Source: Dallia pectoralis
Lineage: Eukaryota > Chordata > Actinopteri > Esociformes > Umbridae
Assembly (NCBI GenBank): GCA_029465975.1
Contig: CM055760.1
Span: forward strand, 6,189,813 to 6,253,812
DNA: 64,000 nucleotides
Direction of reading: 5' to 3'
Both the position numbers and the translations under genes were made by a program. Position 1 is the stretch's first letter. Every line of letters begins with the position of its first letter. Of this stretch, positions 34,200 to 46,525 are shown piece after piece. The notes beneath the pieces are model-generated. The model saw only the letters and a program-made list of their open reading frames with translations, searched no databases and had not been told where the DNA came from.

Positions 34200-37100
34200 A
34201 TGGAAGTGGTGTCGCCAGAGCTGAACAGCCTCCTTCCCGACGAAATCATGGACACGGAGGCCATCGTCATGGACGACGAGACCCACTGCAAGTCCCCTGC
34301 AGTCTCTGAACCATTGAAGCCTTGCGAGGACGCCCCAGTCCCGATGGAAACAGACTTGCCTGCTGTCCCTGAGATTGTGAGCCTGTGTACGGATGCCCCT
34401 CCGACCCAACTGACTCAGGCTCTGACCACCTCCACCCCCACTGACTCCACCCTCTGTAGCACCACCTCCGGTGCACAGCTCCTCCTCACACCTTCCACGG
34501 TCTCATCCTCCCAACTCAACCTTCAAACCACCACAGCCTCTAACCTCGCCGTCAACAAAACCACCAGCGGTAGCCCGGCCGGGATCAGTCTCATCTCGGG
34601 GGGTTTACAGAAGCTCTCGGCCCCCTTCACCATCTCAGCCAACCACCAGATCATCCTCAATAAGGTGGCCTCGTCCCCTGGAGCGGACAACACCAGGTCA
34701 CCGGGAATAACCACCACCAGCGCCACCCCGGGGGGCCAGAAGTTCATGGTGACGACCATAGGGAAGTCAGGCCAGCCTATTGTTCTGCAGCTGCCCCACA
34801 CGGGCACCAAACCGGGCTCAGGGCAGGTTCTGGGGGAGGCCAAGCCCCACCAGCAGCATTTTAAGGTGGTGACGATCGGTGGGAGAACAAACTTGAAACC
34901 GGTGATGGTGAGCCAGGCTGTCAGCTCGGCCAGTCAGGTGACCGGCCTTCAGACCCAGCAGCTGAAGACTGTTCAGGTGAGGCCTGTTCGCTTGAAAACT
35001 GCCGCGTACACATGTCATAATGAGGAGATTGATTCAGCCATGGGTCGCTCCTGGTCTTGAGACGTTGCCTTTCCAGCTGATATAACAGGAATGAGAGTAA
35101 AGTCTTGTCACGGATTGACTTCAAATAAAGGTGTTGGATGCTCCACTATGGCCTCCAGAATATCTACCCTCCAGACACACAATATTACCTGTTGGGAGGA
35201 TAATTGAAATTCTGCTGCATGCTCTATTCATATAGCTTGTTAAAAGGTGCTTGTCTATCTGCTATTTACAGAAACATTGGTATCTGATATCGACACCTGC
35301 AGAACGGTGGATGAAGTTCGCTGGTGATTTTACATGCTTTTTTTCTTCTCAGGCCTCTTCATTGCTTTCGTTAGTACATAGAAGGTAATTGCTGTGTTTT
35401 TTGGAAACAGATCGCAAAGAAAGCCCAGGTGTCATCCGCTGGTCCGATCAAGTACATCATCACCAAAGCCGTCAACAGCAAAGGTCTGACGGCTCAGACA
35501 TCAGTATCCAATGTCCTTGCAGGTATACACCCACACCTGTTCTCCACGCTGACCGTGGTTTGTGTTACGGCTGCTACGCCTATTTACCGATGTGTGTCTC
35601 TGAGAGTTAAGCCGGTGTTATAACTGCGAAGCATAACTGCGTTGTAGCCGCTTTACGCTCTACTCCGCAAGCATATGCCCCACGGTTTGTTTTTTACCTC
35701 ATTGTTGTGACTACATGCCCCCCTCCCCCCCTAGGTCGAGTCCTGTCAACGAGCAGCCCAGTGACCCCCCCACGGACAATCACCCTCTCGGAGACCCTTA
35801 GCTCCACCAGCAAGATTGCCATCTCGCCCCTCAAGTCGCCTAGCAAGGTCTCACCTGCCGCTGAAAACCCATATAAACATGACGTCCTTTTTTTCTCCCG
35901 CCCCGAGAGCAAATGTTGATTTTTGTCTTTGTTTTTGCCGTACAGTTGACGGTGGTGTCGTTAGCCTCGCAGGTGCCCAACTCCCCACAGAAGTCTGTGT
36001 CTCTGCCGCTCAACATGGCCCACCTGGGACAGCAGATTCTAGTACAGCAGTCGACCGCCAGCTCCCCAGCCAAGGTAGTCTCCAGCCAGTCCACCTCACA
36101 GGTACTTCACGTTGTCAACAGGGTTTCTGCCCCTCGGGGGGGCTCCTCCAACTCCACTTCTAATTTTAGTTCTGTTCGAGCACGGGAACACACGATTTAA
36201 ACCGGACCGCTAATCTCCGAGATTAGTCTCCCTTTGTTATGACGCTCGTGATTTTGTAACGAAATGAACGACCATTGAACTCACTGCTCCGCGTCACAAG
36301 GATACGATGCGCTTGCTTTAGGACATAAATGTAACCAGCATTGACAGATTTTTTTCCTCACCACTCGGACAGCCGATGAAATCTATGCAGACGATGACGG
36401 TGGGCGCGCCCCAGTTCAAGACCATCTTCCCCCTGTCCACCCCGTCCAACGTGCAGCAGATCCAGGTGCCTGGCAGCCGCTTTCACTACGTCCGCCTGGT
36501 GACGGCCACCACAGGGAACAACACAATCCAGGCGGCCAGCCCCGGCACCAATTCCTCCATCGCCGGTAGGTTCCGACTGGCTCTGTTCCAAATGCCGCTC
36601 TAAACACCCAGGAATGTATGCAACAATATTCTGTTTTCTCCACAGCCAAACCCATGGTGGTCAATACGGCACAAGTCCGAATGTCTGTACCCATTGTCCC
36701 GGCGCAGCCCTTGAAGCAGGTAAAACACGCGCCGAGCCGTTCGGTTAGCAACTGTCTGAACTGGTAGTGGCGTTAAACTAAAGGTCTGTGTTCTCCGTCG
36801 TTCCCAGGTGGTGCCCAAGTCCCTGGCGTCTGGCCAGGTAGTGACCACCCAGACCCAGCAGCGGCTGATCATGCCCGCCACACCGCTGCCCCAGATCCAA
36901 CCCAACCTCACCAACCTGCCGCCGGGCACTGTGCTTGCACCCGCACCTGGGTCCGGCAACATGAGCTACACTGTGCTGCCCGCACAATATGTCACTCAGG
37001 TAGTTGGCTGTTGTGTGTGCGTGCGTCTGTGCGTGCGTCTGTGCGTGTGTGTGTGTGTGAGTGCGTGTGCGTGTGTGTGTGTGTGTGTGAGTGCGGGTGC

Positions 37101-39265
37101 ATATGCAGGTGGTCTCACACAACCCTCTCTTGCCCAGCTCCAACAGTCATCGTTCGTGACTCTGGCAGGCAGCTCGGGGTTCTCCAGCCCGGCAGGCATC
37201 CAGACTCAGGCCAGACTGCCTCTTAATGGGTAAGCCCCCACACCGCCTGACACGGGAAATCTGCCGCTGAGATAGGACTGGCGCTTCGATGACGGTCAAA
37301 ACCTAAAGGTTGCGATGAAGCCCCTTGTTTTGATCGGTCAATGCGTCACTTTCTCGGGCTGTATGTGCGCCAACCTCTTATACGGGTGTTTGCTCCTTCG
37401 CAGTGTATCGACGTCAGACGCCTCCTCCAGACCGCGGAAGCCCTGCAACTGCACCAAGTCTCAGTGTCTTAAGCTGTACGTACCACACTGACTCACCTGT
37501 CCATGTAGCCAGGTTCCCGCTGCGCACAGGAAGTAAAGTTGCGTGTTTATGGAGACGACGTTATCTGTTGGCTGTCCACGCCGCCTGAGTGTGATCTTGC
37601 CTTCTGCTCAGGTACTGCGACTGCTTTGCCAACGGCGAGTTTTGCCAGAACTGTAACTGCACCAACTGCTCCAACAACCTGGAACACGAGACGGAACGAG
37701 CTAAAGCCATTAAGGTGAGCCGCTAGCTGCCAGTCAGGAGGCCAATCACATTTGACTCGACTCACACTCTGAGTTTTATGGTCTCGTGACTTTTCTCGTA
37801 TTGTTGTTGCTTATGTGGAGAGTTGGCATCTGTTTAGTCTTAGCCGTTGCTTTTAAGATTGTTTTCTTTCCGCAGGCGTGTCTGGATCGGAACCCAGAGG
37901 CGTTCAAGCCGAAGATTGGTAAAGGCAAAGAGGGCGAGGCGGACCGCAGACACAGCAAAGGGTGCAACTGTAAACGGTCCGGCTGCCTGAAAAACTACTG
38001 CGAGTGTTACGAGGTGGGTGTCTGTCTTTTTCCAAATAGACTCTAAAACTATATTTAATACGGTTACTTTCGATTATCCTTTTGATGTTAGTGTAGATGA
38101 AAGGTACAGGGAAACCCTTACTTGACCCGAAGGAGTTGATATGACAGCTGGGTTTTCTCACGTCAATGGTTGTGTGCCATGTGGTCGACTGGGAAGTCGG
38201 ACGCCAGAATGCTACAGTGTAGGAGGAAACAAGCATTTTAAATTTCTTCAACAGTGCATGGAGTAGTTTGCCCCTGGATGTCCTATTTGACATTGTTCTA
38301 CTGTTTCCTTGCACCCTCTGTTTGGCAGGCCAAGATCATGTGTTCCTCAAACTGTAAATGTGTGGGCTGTAAGAACTTTGAGGAGAGCCCGGAGCGGAAG
38401 ACACTGATGCACCTGGCTGACGCAGCCGAGGTCAGAGTTCAACAACAGACTGCAGCCAAGACCAAGCTGTCGTCCCAGATCTCAGATCTGCTAACGCGGA
38501 CCACTCCAGCCATCACCAGCGGAGGGGGAAGGTGAGACACGCTTCTGATTCTGGACGTACCCCTGTCTCCTGCACCCATCCCCTTGAGAACAGTGTTCAT
38601 TTTGTCAACAGGAAGTGAACCGTTTTTTTTACTGCGTCGTTTTTTACAAGACAATGAATTTACTTAATAGGCCCATTTTGTTTCCTTACAATTACTAAGG
38701 GGATTGCCCAAGATGGTGTCAGCCAGTAACCATAGCTCGCTGATTTGGGGCCGGTAAATTGAAGTGATTGCAAATGTATCGCGGAGCCGCTGGGCTTGGC
38801 CACTTACTGGGAGACTGTGTGTAGTGGGAGTACATATATAGTTGCCCGGGTCAGTCTCATGTTGCTAAGGAGCCTGTGGTTGTGAGCTTAGACACCACGT
38901 CCCCCATTCCAGCACAAATACCTTTCCCTAAATCCTTTTCTTCTTGATCGCCTCTCACCTCTGCCCCTCACCTCGCTCCTCCCCCTCCACCCCCTCACCT
39001 CTCTTTGCTCCCTCTCTCCGGTGTGTCATGGTTGGACAGCGAATAACTCCCACATCCTTGCTCTTTTAGGATGCCTTACGCCTTCGTGACGAAGGAGGTG
39101 GCGGAGGCCACGTGCGAGTGCCTGCTGGAGAAGGCGGAGCAGGCCGAGCTCAACGACCAGCCCCAGGCCACTTCGGAGAGGATGGTCCTGGAAGAGTTTG
39201 GACGCTGCCTCATGAGGATCATCAGCTCGGCGGGCAAGACGGACTGTCCCTCCATTAACTGCTAG
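34200..39265 (+). CDS. lin54: LIN54, DNA-binding subunit of the MuvB/DREAM complex
   Basis: Nuclear protein that anchors MuvB/DREAM and MYB-MuvB complexes at CHR elements of cell-cycle promoters. Thirteen coding exons: 34200-34976, 35411-35522, 35735-35847, 35946-36101, 36373-36565, 36646-36719, 36808-36999, 37138-37229, 37404-37475, 37612-37714, 37876-38013, 38329-38531 and 39070-39265; 806 residues in frame. The N-terminus (MEVVSPELNSLLPDEIMDTE) and blocks such as RLIMPATPLPQIQPNLTNLP match vertebrate LIN54. Two tesmin/CXC domains follow: about residues 584-618 (KPCNCTKSQCLKLYCDCF) and 658-690 (CNCKRSGCLKNYCECYE). Both keep the Tyr in LK-x-YC known to insert into the CHR minor groove. The C-terminus resembles vertebrate LIN54 and ends SINC. 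It is longer than human (about 749 aa as I recall), mainly through the Ser/Thr/Pro-rich N-terminal part. The exon 4 donor (AAG|GTCTCA) is weak. Head-to-head with cops4, as in human. Confidence 0.97.
37010..37100. repeat. (TG)n/(TGCG)n microsatellite in lin54 intron 8
   Basis: GTGTGTGCGTGCGTCTGTGC followed by (GT)n fills most of the short 138-nt intron 37000-37137, starting about 10 nt after the donor CAG|GTAGTT. Confidence 0.85.
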
Positions 39266-42200
39266 GCCCGGGCCCGGGGGCTTCCTCTGTCCGTCTCTCA
39301 GCCCGTCTGTCAGCTCAACTCTCAGCGGGCCCGGAGAGAACCACATCTGTTAGACTGAACCGGAATGGCGTCTCTCTCTCCCACCCACAGCTTTTGAGCT
39401 CAACATTGGCCTAGGGGTTTGGTCTCTGAGAGGGCTCTGGGTACTTTGTCTCCCAAGCTAGCTGGTCTCCCCCGTCTCTCGGGATAGGAACAGTCAGAGA
39501 TGACGGGGGTAACCCCGGGCGTCCGTCTCTCGTGGCCACACCCTGGGGAAAGGACTGTGTGAAGGCTGGACTGTCTGTTCCACAAACTGCTGGCAATATT
39601 GTTATAATATATCTCTCTCCGGCTTTCTATCTCATCTCTATAGAGATGGCATTCGGTAGGCAGGTGGGTGGAGCAGAGGGTGGAGTCAGCTGTTATCTAG
39701 CTAGACCCCAGCGCCTGTAGGCGAGGACATCCCAGCGCACACGGCTCTCCGCTGACCCATCCGTGGTGATGTAGCGTTGTTATGACGCAAGGGAGCTAGC
39801 GCTGCCACGGCTACGCCTTCCCGGGAAAGACTCCCTCACCAGAGAGGGCGCAAAACGGGGAGCGGATAAAGCGGGACCAGGATTTTGGTATTAACCAGTT
39901 CTTGGTTTCACTGTACCATTGAACTGCCAGTGGGTTTGCACAGGTTTTTGTGATGGTGCGGGGGGGTGGGGTGGTATGGGGGGTGGTTTAAGACTCGCCA
40001 TGTACACTTTTTGATAATGGGGACATTTTTACAGTTGTTGTTGATTCTTCTTTTCCATCGCCTGTGTTTCCACCCTTCCATCCTATCATGGTTCCGTTTG
40101 AGTATGTCCCCCTCTGATGTGATATTAACAGGTTTTAATCATTTCTGCTGATTCTGGATGCAGAGGAGGAAAGCGTTGTTCAAGCTGAAGCCCAGAGTCT
40201 AATCATGATGGCAATCTCTACAGTAGCTAGCTTATACTGTAACAGAACACATATACTGACGTCGCCCTCTATATTTATTGTCCTGAACCCGGAGTTTTAT
40301 CTTGTGCTCAGAGCTTACCGAACGATAAACAAACAAAAAACAATCCCCACTTCTAGTTTCGTTACCCATTGGGGTTTCCATTCGCACAATATCAAATGCA
40401 AGCTGTTTGTCTGACTCAATGGCACTAAAAATTGTAAAAGTCGTCCACTTTACAGAAATGTTTATATGGAAATTTTGCCCAGTTTGAAATTAATTTAAGT
40501 TTTGTAGAGCACAGAGATGTCTGCGCACACGCCCCTGTTGGATCACTGTCAATAGAATACTTGCTTGGGTAATGAAACCAGCCATTCTCTCCCTAATCCA
40601 TACATTTAAGCATTTGCAGAGGGCCGGTAGTGTCCATTGAGCTTCGTATTGGCTTTGGGAGATTTGTATTTTATGACGTCATTATGGATTCTCGGGTAAC
40701 ACATGATTTGGCCCCCTGTGTGTTGCACTGACGCTTTTTCCCTTGTGTGCATCTGGAAAGTGCTTCAGGAAAGAGCGTTGCATTTTAAAGATCTGTCGGA
40801 TCATTTTCCCACCGCTCTGTATGTTTGAATGCTCATTGCGTGTGTGTGTGTGTGTGTGCGTGCCTTCGTGTGTGTTTGCGTCTCTGTGTGTGTGTTTTTA
40901 GATGTGATTTTTTAAATGCTGTTCATTAGTTGTTGTAGCATTATTCCCCACAGGATACCATGGCCTTATCTTCCTCACTCTTCTCAGGTCATTGGAGGAC
41001 TTTCAACTACGTTGTCTCTCGTTTCCTGCAATCTTATTATGGCACACACACACACACATGTTCCAAAATGTCCATGCAGGCGTTTGTGGACATAGATTGC
41101 CTTTATCTAACAGGAGTCCCTTTGTGTTTCATGTGTTTTTCCAGCCGTGGGAAACGGTGTAAGCCCATGCTAAGCAACATCGCGCATCCCTATGCACTGT
41201 AACACGATTATTGTATTGATGGACATTGCTGTAGCACTACAGGATTGTTGTGCCGCGGCTTCAACAACAGCGTGATGGTTCAAATCCGTCATGGATTTAA
41301 TCATGCATCCCAATGAGCGTTCTAGAAAGCGTTTGTACGGGTCCTGATCTGGGTTCTGCAATGTTGCAACGAGTGTTTGTTGGAAGTGTGTTGTACGGAA
41401 CCCATTCAATGGTCCTTCAGGTGGAGAGTGGGGAATGTCCACGCAGATAGTTCTGTTTGTGGTTGCAAAGTTTAAGTCTCATCTCGTTACACCTAGTATG
41501 CGTCGTCATTCCACAAAGTGGAACATTACAAACTGACTTCCTGGAAAGGAGCTCAGTTAAGACCCTGCTTTGAAAGTGCCGAGTTCACTCGTGTCATTGT
41601 GATTTAGAGGTGCGACTTTTTATTTTTTTTTAGATTGTATCTACTGAGATACATTTTACAAAATAAAAAAATATGCTGTAAAACTAATCCTACTACGAAA
41701 TTGTTCTCTGTTGAAGGTTGGTAGCATATCTATCAAATGTAAACATTTGAAAAGAAACCCAGCCTTGAAAAAGGTAACGTAAGACATTACTTTTTGTAGA
41801 AATACATGTACACTAGACTAAATTATTATGCTACTTTCTCAGAATCTTTAAAATATCTGGCTTTTTCACTGACGGAATTTCTGTACTGAACTGTATAAAT
41901 GGTAGGTTTCCTGCCCCCCCATCCATGTATCAAAATACCCTGTTGAACAGCTCTGTAGTACTTTTCTGTGTTATGGTTTTTTGATTGTATATTTTGTGAC
42001 CATTGCCTGTATTACTTTCTAAATCAAGTTTTTGTTTCTTTTCGTATGTCACCATTCTTGTAAACATCTGTCTGGAGTTATTTATCTTATGTTATTCTCA
42101 TGACAATGACAACAGTATCACACAGAATTAAAGTACTTTTTAATTTTCAGATGTAAAGATTTATATTCAGTTGAGCGTATGTAAGATTTTGTGACTGTAA

Positions 42201-42290
42201 TGTAAGCGATCGACGAAACAAATTAAATTTATATAGTTCTGTACTAATTCTTTTGTCAGACGGTGCAATAAATTGCAGTCAAATTTTGCA
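39266..42290 (+). other. lin54 3' UTR (probable)
   Basis: About 3 kb without supported coding sequence after the TAG at 39263-39265. Candidate polyadenylation signals are near 41,664 and at 42267-42272 (AATAAA). A (GT)n stretch lies at about 40,838-40,900. The short open frames here are not supported. Confidence 0.6.
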
Positions 42291-42442
42291 AAAAAAACAT
42301 GCAGGCTATGTAGCCGGTGGTTAAAAACCACCGATGTTAAGACGATGTTTGCTGGATTAAAATGTGAGCATTCTTGAGCAAGGCATGTAGTAATAACCAA
42401 TCAATAATTGCTTACAAATACAGTGAACTGCAGTGTTTGACC

Positions 42443-42583
42443 GAGACATTAGGTGTGCCCAAATCAGCTGGTTGGTACATTAATGGTATCAGAGACATTA
42501 GGTGTGCCCAAATCAGCTGGTTGGTACATTCATGGTATCTGAGACATTAGGTGTGCCCAAATCAGCTGGTTGGTACATTAATT
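42443..42583. repeat. 49-bp tandem array, three copies
   Basis: Copies begin at 42443, 42492 and 42541 (GAGACATTAGGTGTGCCCAA, then ATCAGCTGGTTGGTACATTA and ATGGTATCA). The third copy lacks the end. They are nearly identical, so the duplication is recent. Downstream of the lin54 3' end. Confidence 0.9.
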
Positions 42584-43452
42584 AATTATAACAAGGAAAA
42601 CTGATAATAATAAACAGACCAGTAGACCCATATTTTTCCCATATTGTGAGTATGGCACTTATCACTGCCACTCCCTGTAGACTCGGTACAATTAGGGTTA
42701 AATAAGAGGCCAACATTGCACATCTGCCCATGTAAGGCACTCCTGGGTCATCTGGGTAGAGTTCACAGGTGCCTAAGCCAATACAGGGAGCCTGTGGCGT
42801 GTGTCAACACAATGCGACTATTTTGATTACTAACTACCTTAACCCAGTTAGTGGTGGGAAATTCCACCAGCCTCCATCGTACTTCTGGGTAATCAACGAG
42901 CAGCGTTAGATCACTTGTCTGGCAGAATGAATTTTGAAAAGTGCACTTACAGTTTGTGTTTGACTTTCTTTCCCTGATTGAGAAAACAAGGGGCAACAAC
43001 AAGATTACGCATGCGTCAAGCACATACATGCAAACAAAACCCATCATGTCTGTAACCACATGTTTATAACAGCTGTGAGGCTCACCTCCTGTGATATAAA
43101 ATATCCAATTACACCTGTGTTCACTGACCTCAGAACTTCTCTCCACTGCCACTTAAATGATTTGGCCGGGTCCCAAGCCAATTTGTCTTTTTAAAATCTG
43201 AATGTTTTCTAACCACATTGAATGCATAAACTTTTTTACAAACATAAACGGCTTTCTTTTTTCAGTTTCACCTTTGTTGCTCCGGTTAAATCTAAAATGT
43301 AGTAAATATAATCAGCGAATGCAGTAAGTCAGATGTGGTAAAATCTCAGATATTCATATACGAATGGTTACCAAATCACGCGAGATGTTACCTGAAATGT
43401 TATCTGACTTTGTGGCTTTGAACACACATTACCCACGTTGCTTTGCGGTGCA
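42584..43452. other. Intergenic, no supported feature
   Basis: A minus-strand open frame of 129 codons (42763-43152) has no recognisable motif, splice support or codon pattern. Confidence 0.5.
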
Positions 43453-44905
43453 TATAAAGCACATGCGCACCTCTCCACGCGTTCATTTCGAACCACGGAT
43501 GAGTTGCTGCTGGTAACTTGTGTGTGAGCGTGATGAACATTATAACTTAAATCATGCCGTAAAATTGAAAAACAGCGCCGTTATTGGCGTAACGACAGCA
43601 TGTCCTTTGATTCACACATCTATCGTCGTTGTTGAGTAAGTATATGGCAGTATTGTAATGTTATAGCGAGCATGTGCTGTTCCTTTGTTTTATTTAACTG
43701 TGCGTTTGGTGTAAATGTGTATTTTTGATCCTTCGTCCGATGATTTAAAACTTTGCTGTTCACATCATGAACTTCTGTGATTACCTTTTACAACTATGAG
43801 GACGGGTAGAAATCAAGTAAGCCCTAAGGGTGTATAATACGCACATGGTCGGTAGCTTTTGGCGATTGCGGCCAATAATGGGGATCCGTATAAAATCATA
43901 TAACAGATGGTTGTTATCCAATTATCGTACGGTTATTTGTGTGTTGTAACCGTTTTGTCAACATTTCCTTTCCAGTGACCTGCAGTGGAGTGTCGCATGA
44001 TGGTTGCCATGGACCACGTGGTAAGTTAAATTGCACAAACTTGAGGTCTTGTATCAGTAACACTGAACACTATCTTATTTAGCAAATTAATCTACACTAT
44101 AAACAAAAAATGATGATTTATGGGGTTAAAACGCACCTAAGTGGGTTCTTAAGTACTGTTTTAGGTTTTTAGTCGTTCCACTTTTGAATCGCCACTCCAG
44201 CCACTTTGTATGCTAAATAAGCCCTTGTTGGATAAAGGGTCGAAATGCCCACTACCTACAAGTTTCTCCACCGGACACGTTTTATTATGTTAATGCTAAT
44301 GTGCGTTCATGTTAGGCGTGTTTTGACTTGCTTTTCACAAATGACCTTTTTCCATTTAGCCACATCCAACTGAATGCTGCAACCATGAAGTGAACCCAGC
44401 CTAACCCGAACAAATGGAAGTTTGCTTGGGTTGCCTAGATGACGGGAGACGCTGAGTGCTCTTCAACTGATTGCTCAGTGTGTATGTATTCATCTTAAAG
44501 TTGATTTCATGCGGATAAGCAGGCAGGCTGTCCCAATGATTAACCAAACACTGCCCATCTGACCCAGTGATCCAAGCCTGGGAAAGATCCTCCTTGAACT
44601 TGAATGAGGGTTCAGTCTCTTCAATGTTTCAGTTGTATGGTTGTTGTATAATAAAAATGTTTTGCTGTCAAATGCCACATCCCTGTTCACTTCAATAATG
44701 AGATCATTTCTATTTTCCTCTCCAGGCTTGAGATGAGGTGCCTCCAAAAGATGTACCCTATGATAGTATATTGTTGTAAATTGTTTTTTTTATCCTTTTT
44801 TATTATTATCCTATCTACGTAGTTGTTGCTTCCCATGTCTTAAGAATTTCATTGTACAGTCTGATGCAAGTCACTCTGTATGCATGACAATAAAACTTTG
44901 AATCT
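43453..44905 (+). ncRNA. Putative short spliced transcript between lin54 and sec31a
   Basis: Signals in order: TATAAA at 43453-43458; a donor TTGA|GTAAGT near 43,633; an acceptor CTTTCCAG with exon 43976-44020 and donor ACGTG|GTAAGT; an acceptor CATTTAG at 44359; and AATAAA near 44,890 within TGACAATAAAACTTTGAATC. The only spliced reading frame from the double ATG at 43997 is 22 codons long and ends at 44404. The last 150 bp (AAGAATTTCATTGTACAGT ... TGACAATAAAAC) resemble 3' tails seen on dispersed fish elements. This may be a lncRNA, a retroposed sequence or chance. Confidence 0.25.
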
Positions 44906-45300
44906 ACTGTTTTCCGTTTGGGGCGGTCTTCAACATCGCTACGGAATTTGTGAAATTACAATGCAAATAAGATATTTCCTTTTTATGACAATAAATGTGC
45001 TTTATTGAATTACTTGAGTGAAGTTTCTCAATGTGACTACTGAAGTGTGTACAGCAACTATTTTAAACATACAAAGTTACTGACTTAAATGTATGAAGGC
45101 AAAATATTGAAAATGCAATATGATATATCTTTGGCCCTAAGTGATAAATTCAAGTGAAATCTGATATTTCCGTTACAATTTATAGTGACAAGGGGTTACC
45201 TCATAGCAGTAGCAGTCCTCTAGAGTTCAGTATTGGATGCATACAGGTATCAAGTTAATGCGCAGTAGGCCTTCATTCATACTTGCATACATGTGATTGA

Positions 45301-45570
45301 ATATATGGCCTACTGTCACTGCGTACTGCTGGATATATGGGCCACTGTCTGCATTCTGCTGGATATATGGCCTACTGTCTGCGTTCAGCTGGATATATGG
45401 CCTACTGTCTGCATTCTGCTGGATATATGGCCTACTGTCTGCGTTCAGCTGGATATATGGCCTACTGTCTGCATTCTGCTGGATATATGGCCTACTGTCT
45501 GCATTCTGCTGGATATATGGCCTACTGTCTGCGTTCAGCTGGATATATGGCCTACTGTCTGCATTCTACG
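45301..45570. repeat. 30-bp tandem array with two alternating unit types, upstream of sec31a
   Basis: Eight clear units start at 45331, 45361, 45391, 45421, 45451, 45481, 45511 and 45541, after a degenerate one. Each has GGATATATGGCCTACTGTCT, then either GCATTCTGCT (A) or GCGTTCAGCT (B). Order: A, B, A, B, A, A, B, A'. As 30 is divisible by three, all forward frames stay open. Confidence 0.95.
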
Positions 45571-45817
45571 TACGGAAGCCTGGACAGTTCCCGGAAATAC
45601 CTTCAGAAGGGGCGGAGTCTTGTATGCCACGTTGATGGAGCCGAGGACCAGTGGGGACGTGGAATTTCAGTCAATCTGCCGGTGGCTTTCGCCTTCTAGC
45701 CGATTGCAAATAATACATATTGCTCCATAGGATCCGGAACTTGCACGAGTAATCAAAGGTTATTTTCTTTCTGTGTACGTATGTGTTCATGGTATATGAG
45801 CGCACAGAACTGCAAAG
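45571..45817 (+). promoter_or_regulatory. Probable sec31a promoter / untranslated exon 1
   Basis: Fairly GC-rich block ending in the donor GCAAAG|GTAAGC at 45817, followed by a 0.7 kb intron and the acceptor before the ATG exon. It contains CCACG at 45627-45631 and GACGTGG at 45656-45662. Such ACGTG cores are bound by XBP1/ATF6/CREB3L factors that drive COPII genes in the unfolded-protein response. Their function here is inference. Confidence 0.4.
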
Positions 45818-46525
45818 GTAAGCCCTGGTTTTAGCTAGATGAGTTGCCCTTAGTTTTGTGGTGCACTTTGCTTAGCAACCGCAGCTAGGTAGCATTTCTC
45901 TAAGCTGTTTTGCTATCTTATTGCAGTAAAGCTCGCTGATTGCTTCGGTACTGTATTCGCTGACTACTTGGTTAACTCGTGTATTTATTCAGTAACCACT
46001 GTCACACGCATTTGTCCGTATGTTTGCGTTCCGCCAACCATTATCTCATTCAAAGTTACATACGCATTTTTAGCATTAGCCTCGCGTCTTAACGTATTAC
46101 TAATAATACTAGCTAAATGCTACTTGCACAGCAACACAACTGTTGTGTATGCCATTTCTGTTGTATTGTATAGAAAATAACTTTCCTGTAACTGTCTTGA
46201 CATGGATAATTGAATATTGACCGACGACAGGTTCTAGGCTATTTTACGTGACTAGTTTTGTTTGCTGGACCTTTGCCCTATCTACTGTAACATATTTACA
46301 GCCATAAAATGTTACATGTTACCCCGTTCAAGTACACCATATCCAGTCTTATTAGTTTTTTTGTCCCCTTGATTTTATAATCAGCCAGGGTTTTATCAGC
46401 CTTTTTATTAAGTTATTTCTGATCATGGATTGTAGATGAGAGCCTAGTTTGCGGTGTTAAGATGTGTTCATGCATTCGGTGGGCTTAAAGCTTGTTTGTG
46501 TTTTTTTTGGTTCCTATAAACCAGG

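Noticed and set aside
34267..34843. Overlapping open frames on both strands within lin54 exon 2
   Set aside because: Shadows of the real coding exon, whose frame is fixed by conserved LIN54 blocks.
41277..41287. tRNA B-box-like GGTTCAAATCC in the lin54 3' UTR
   Set aside because: No A box at the right distance, no cloverleaf, and no SINE tail after it; probably chance.
42763..43152. 129-codon minus-strand open frame between lin54 and sec31a
   Set aside because: No recognisable motif, no splice partners, ordinary non-coding composition. It cannot be excluded as a real small protein but has no support.
45571..45720. ERSE element (CCAAT-N9-CCACG) in the sec31a promoter
   Set aside because: CCACG and CGTGG occur, but the CCAAT half is missing or in the wrong orientation at the N9 position.
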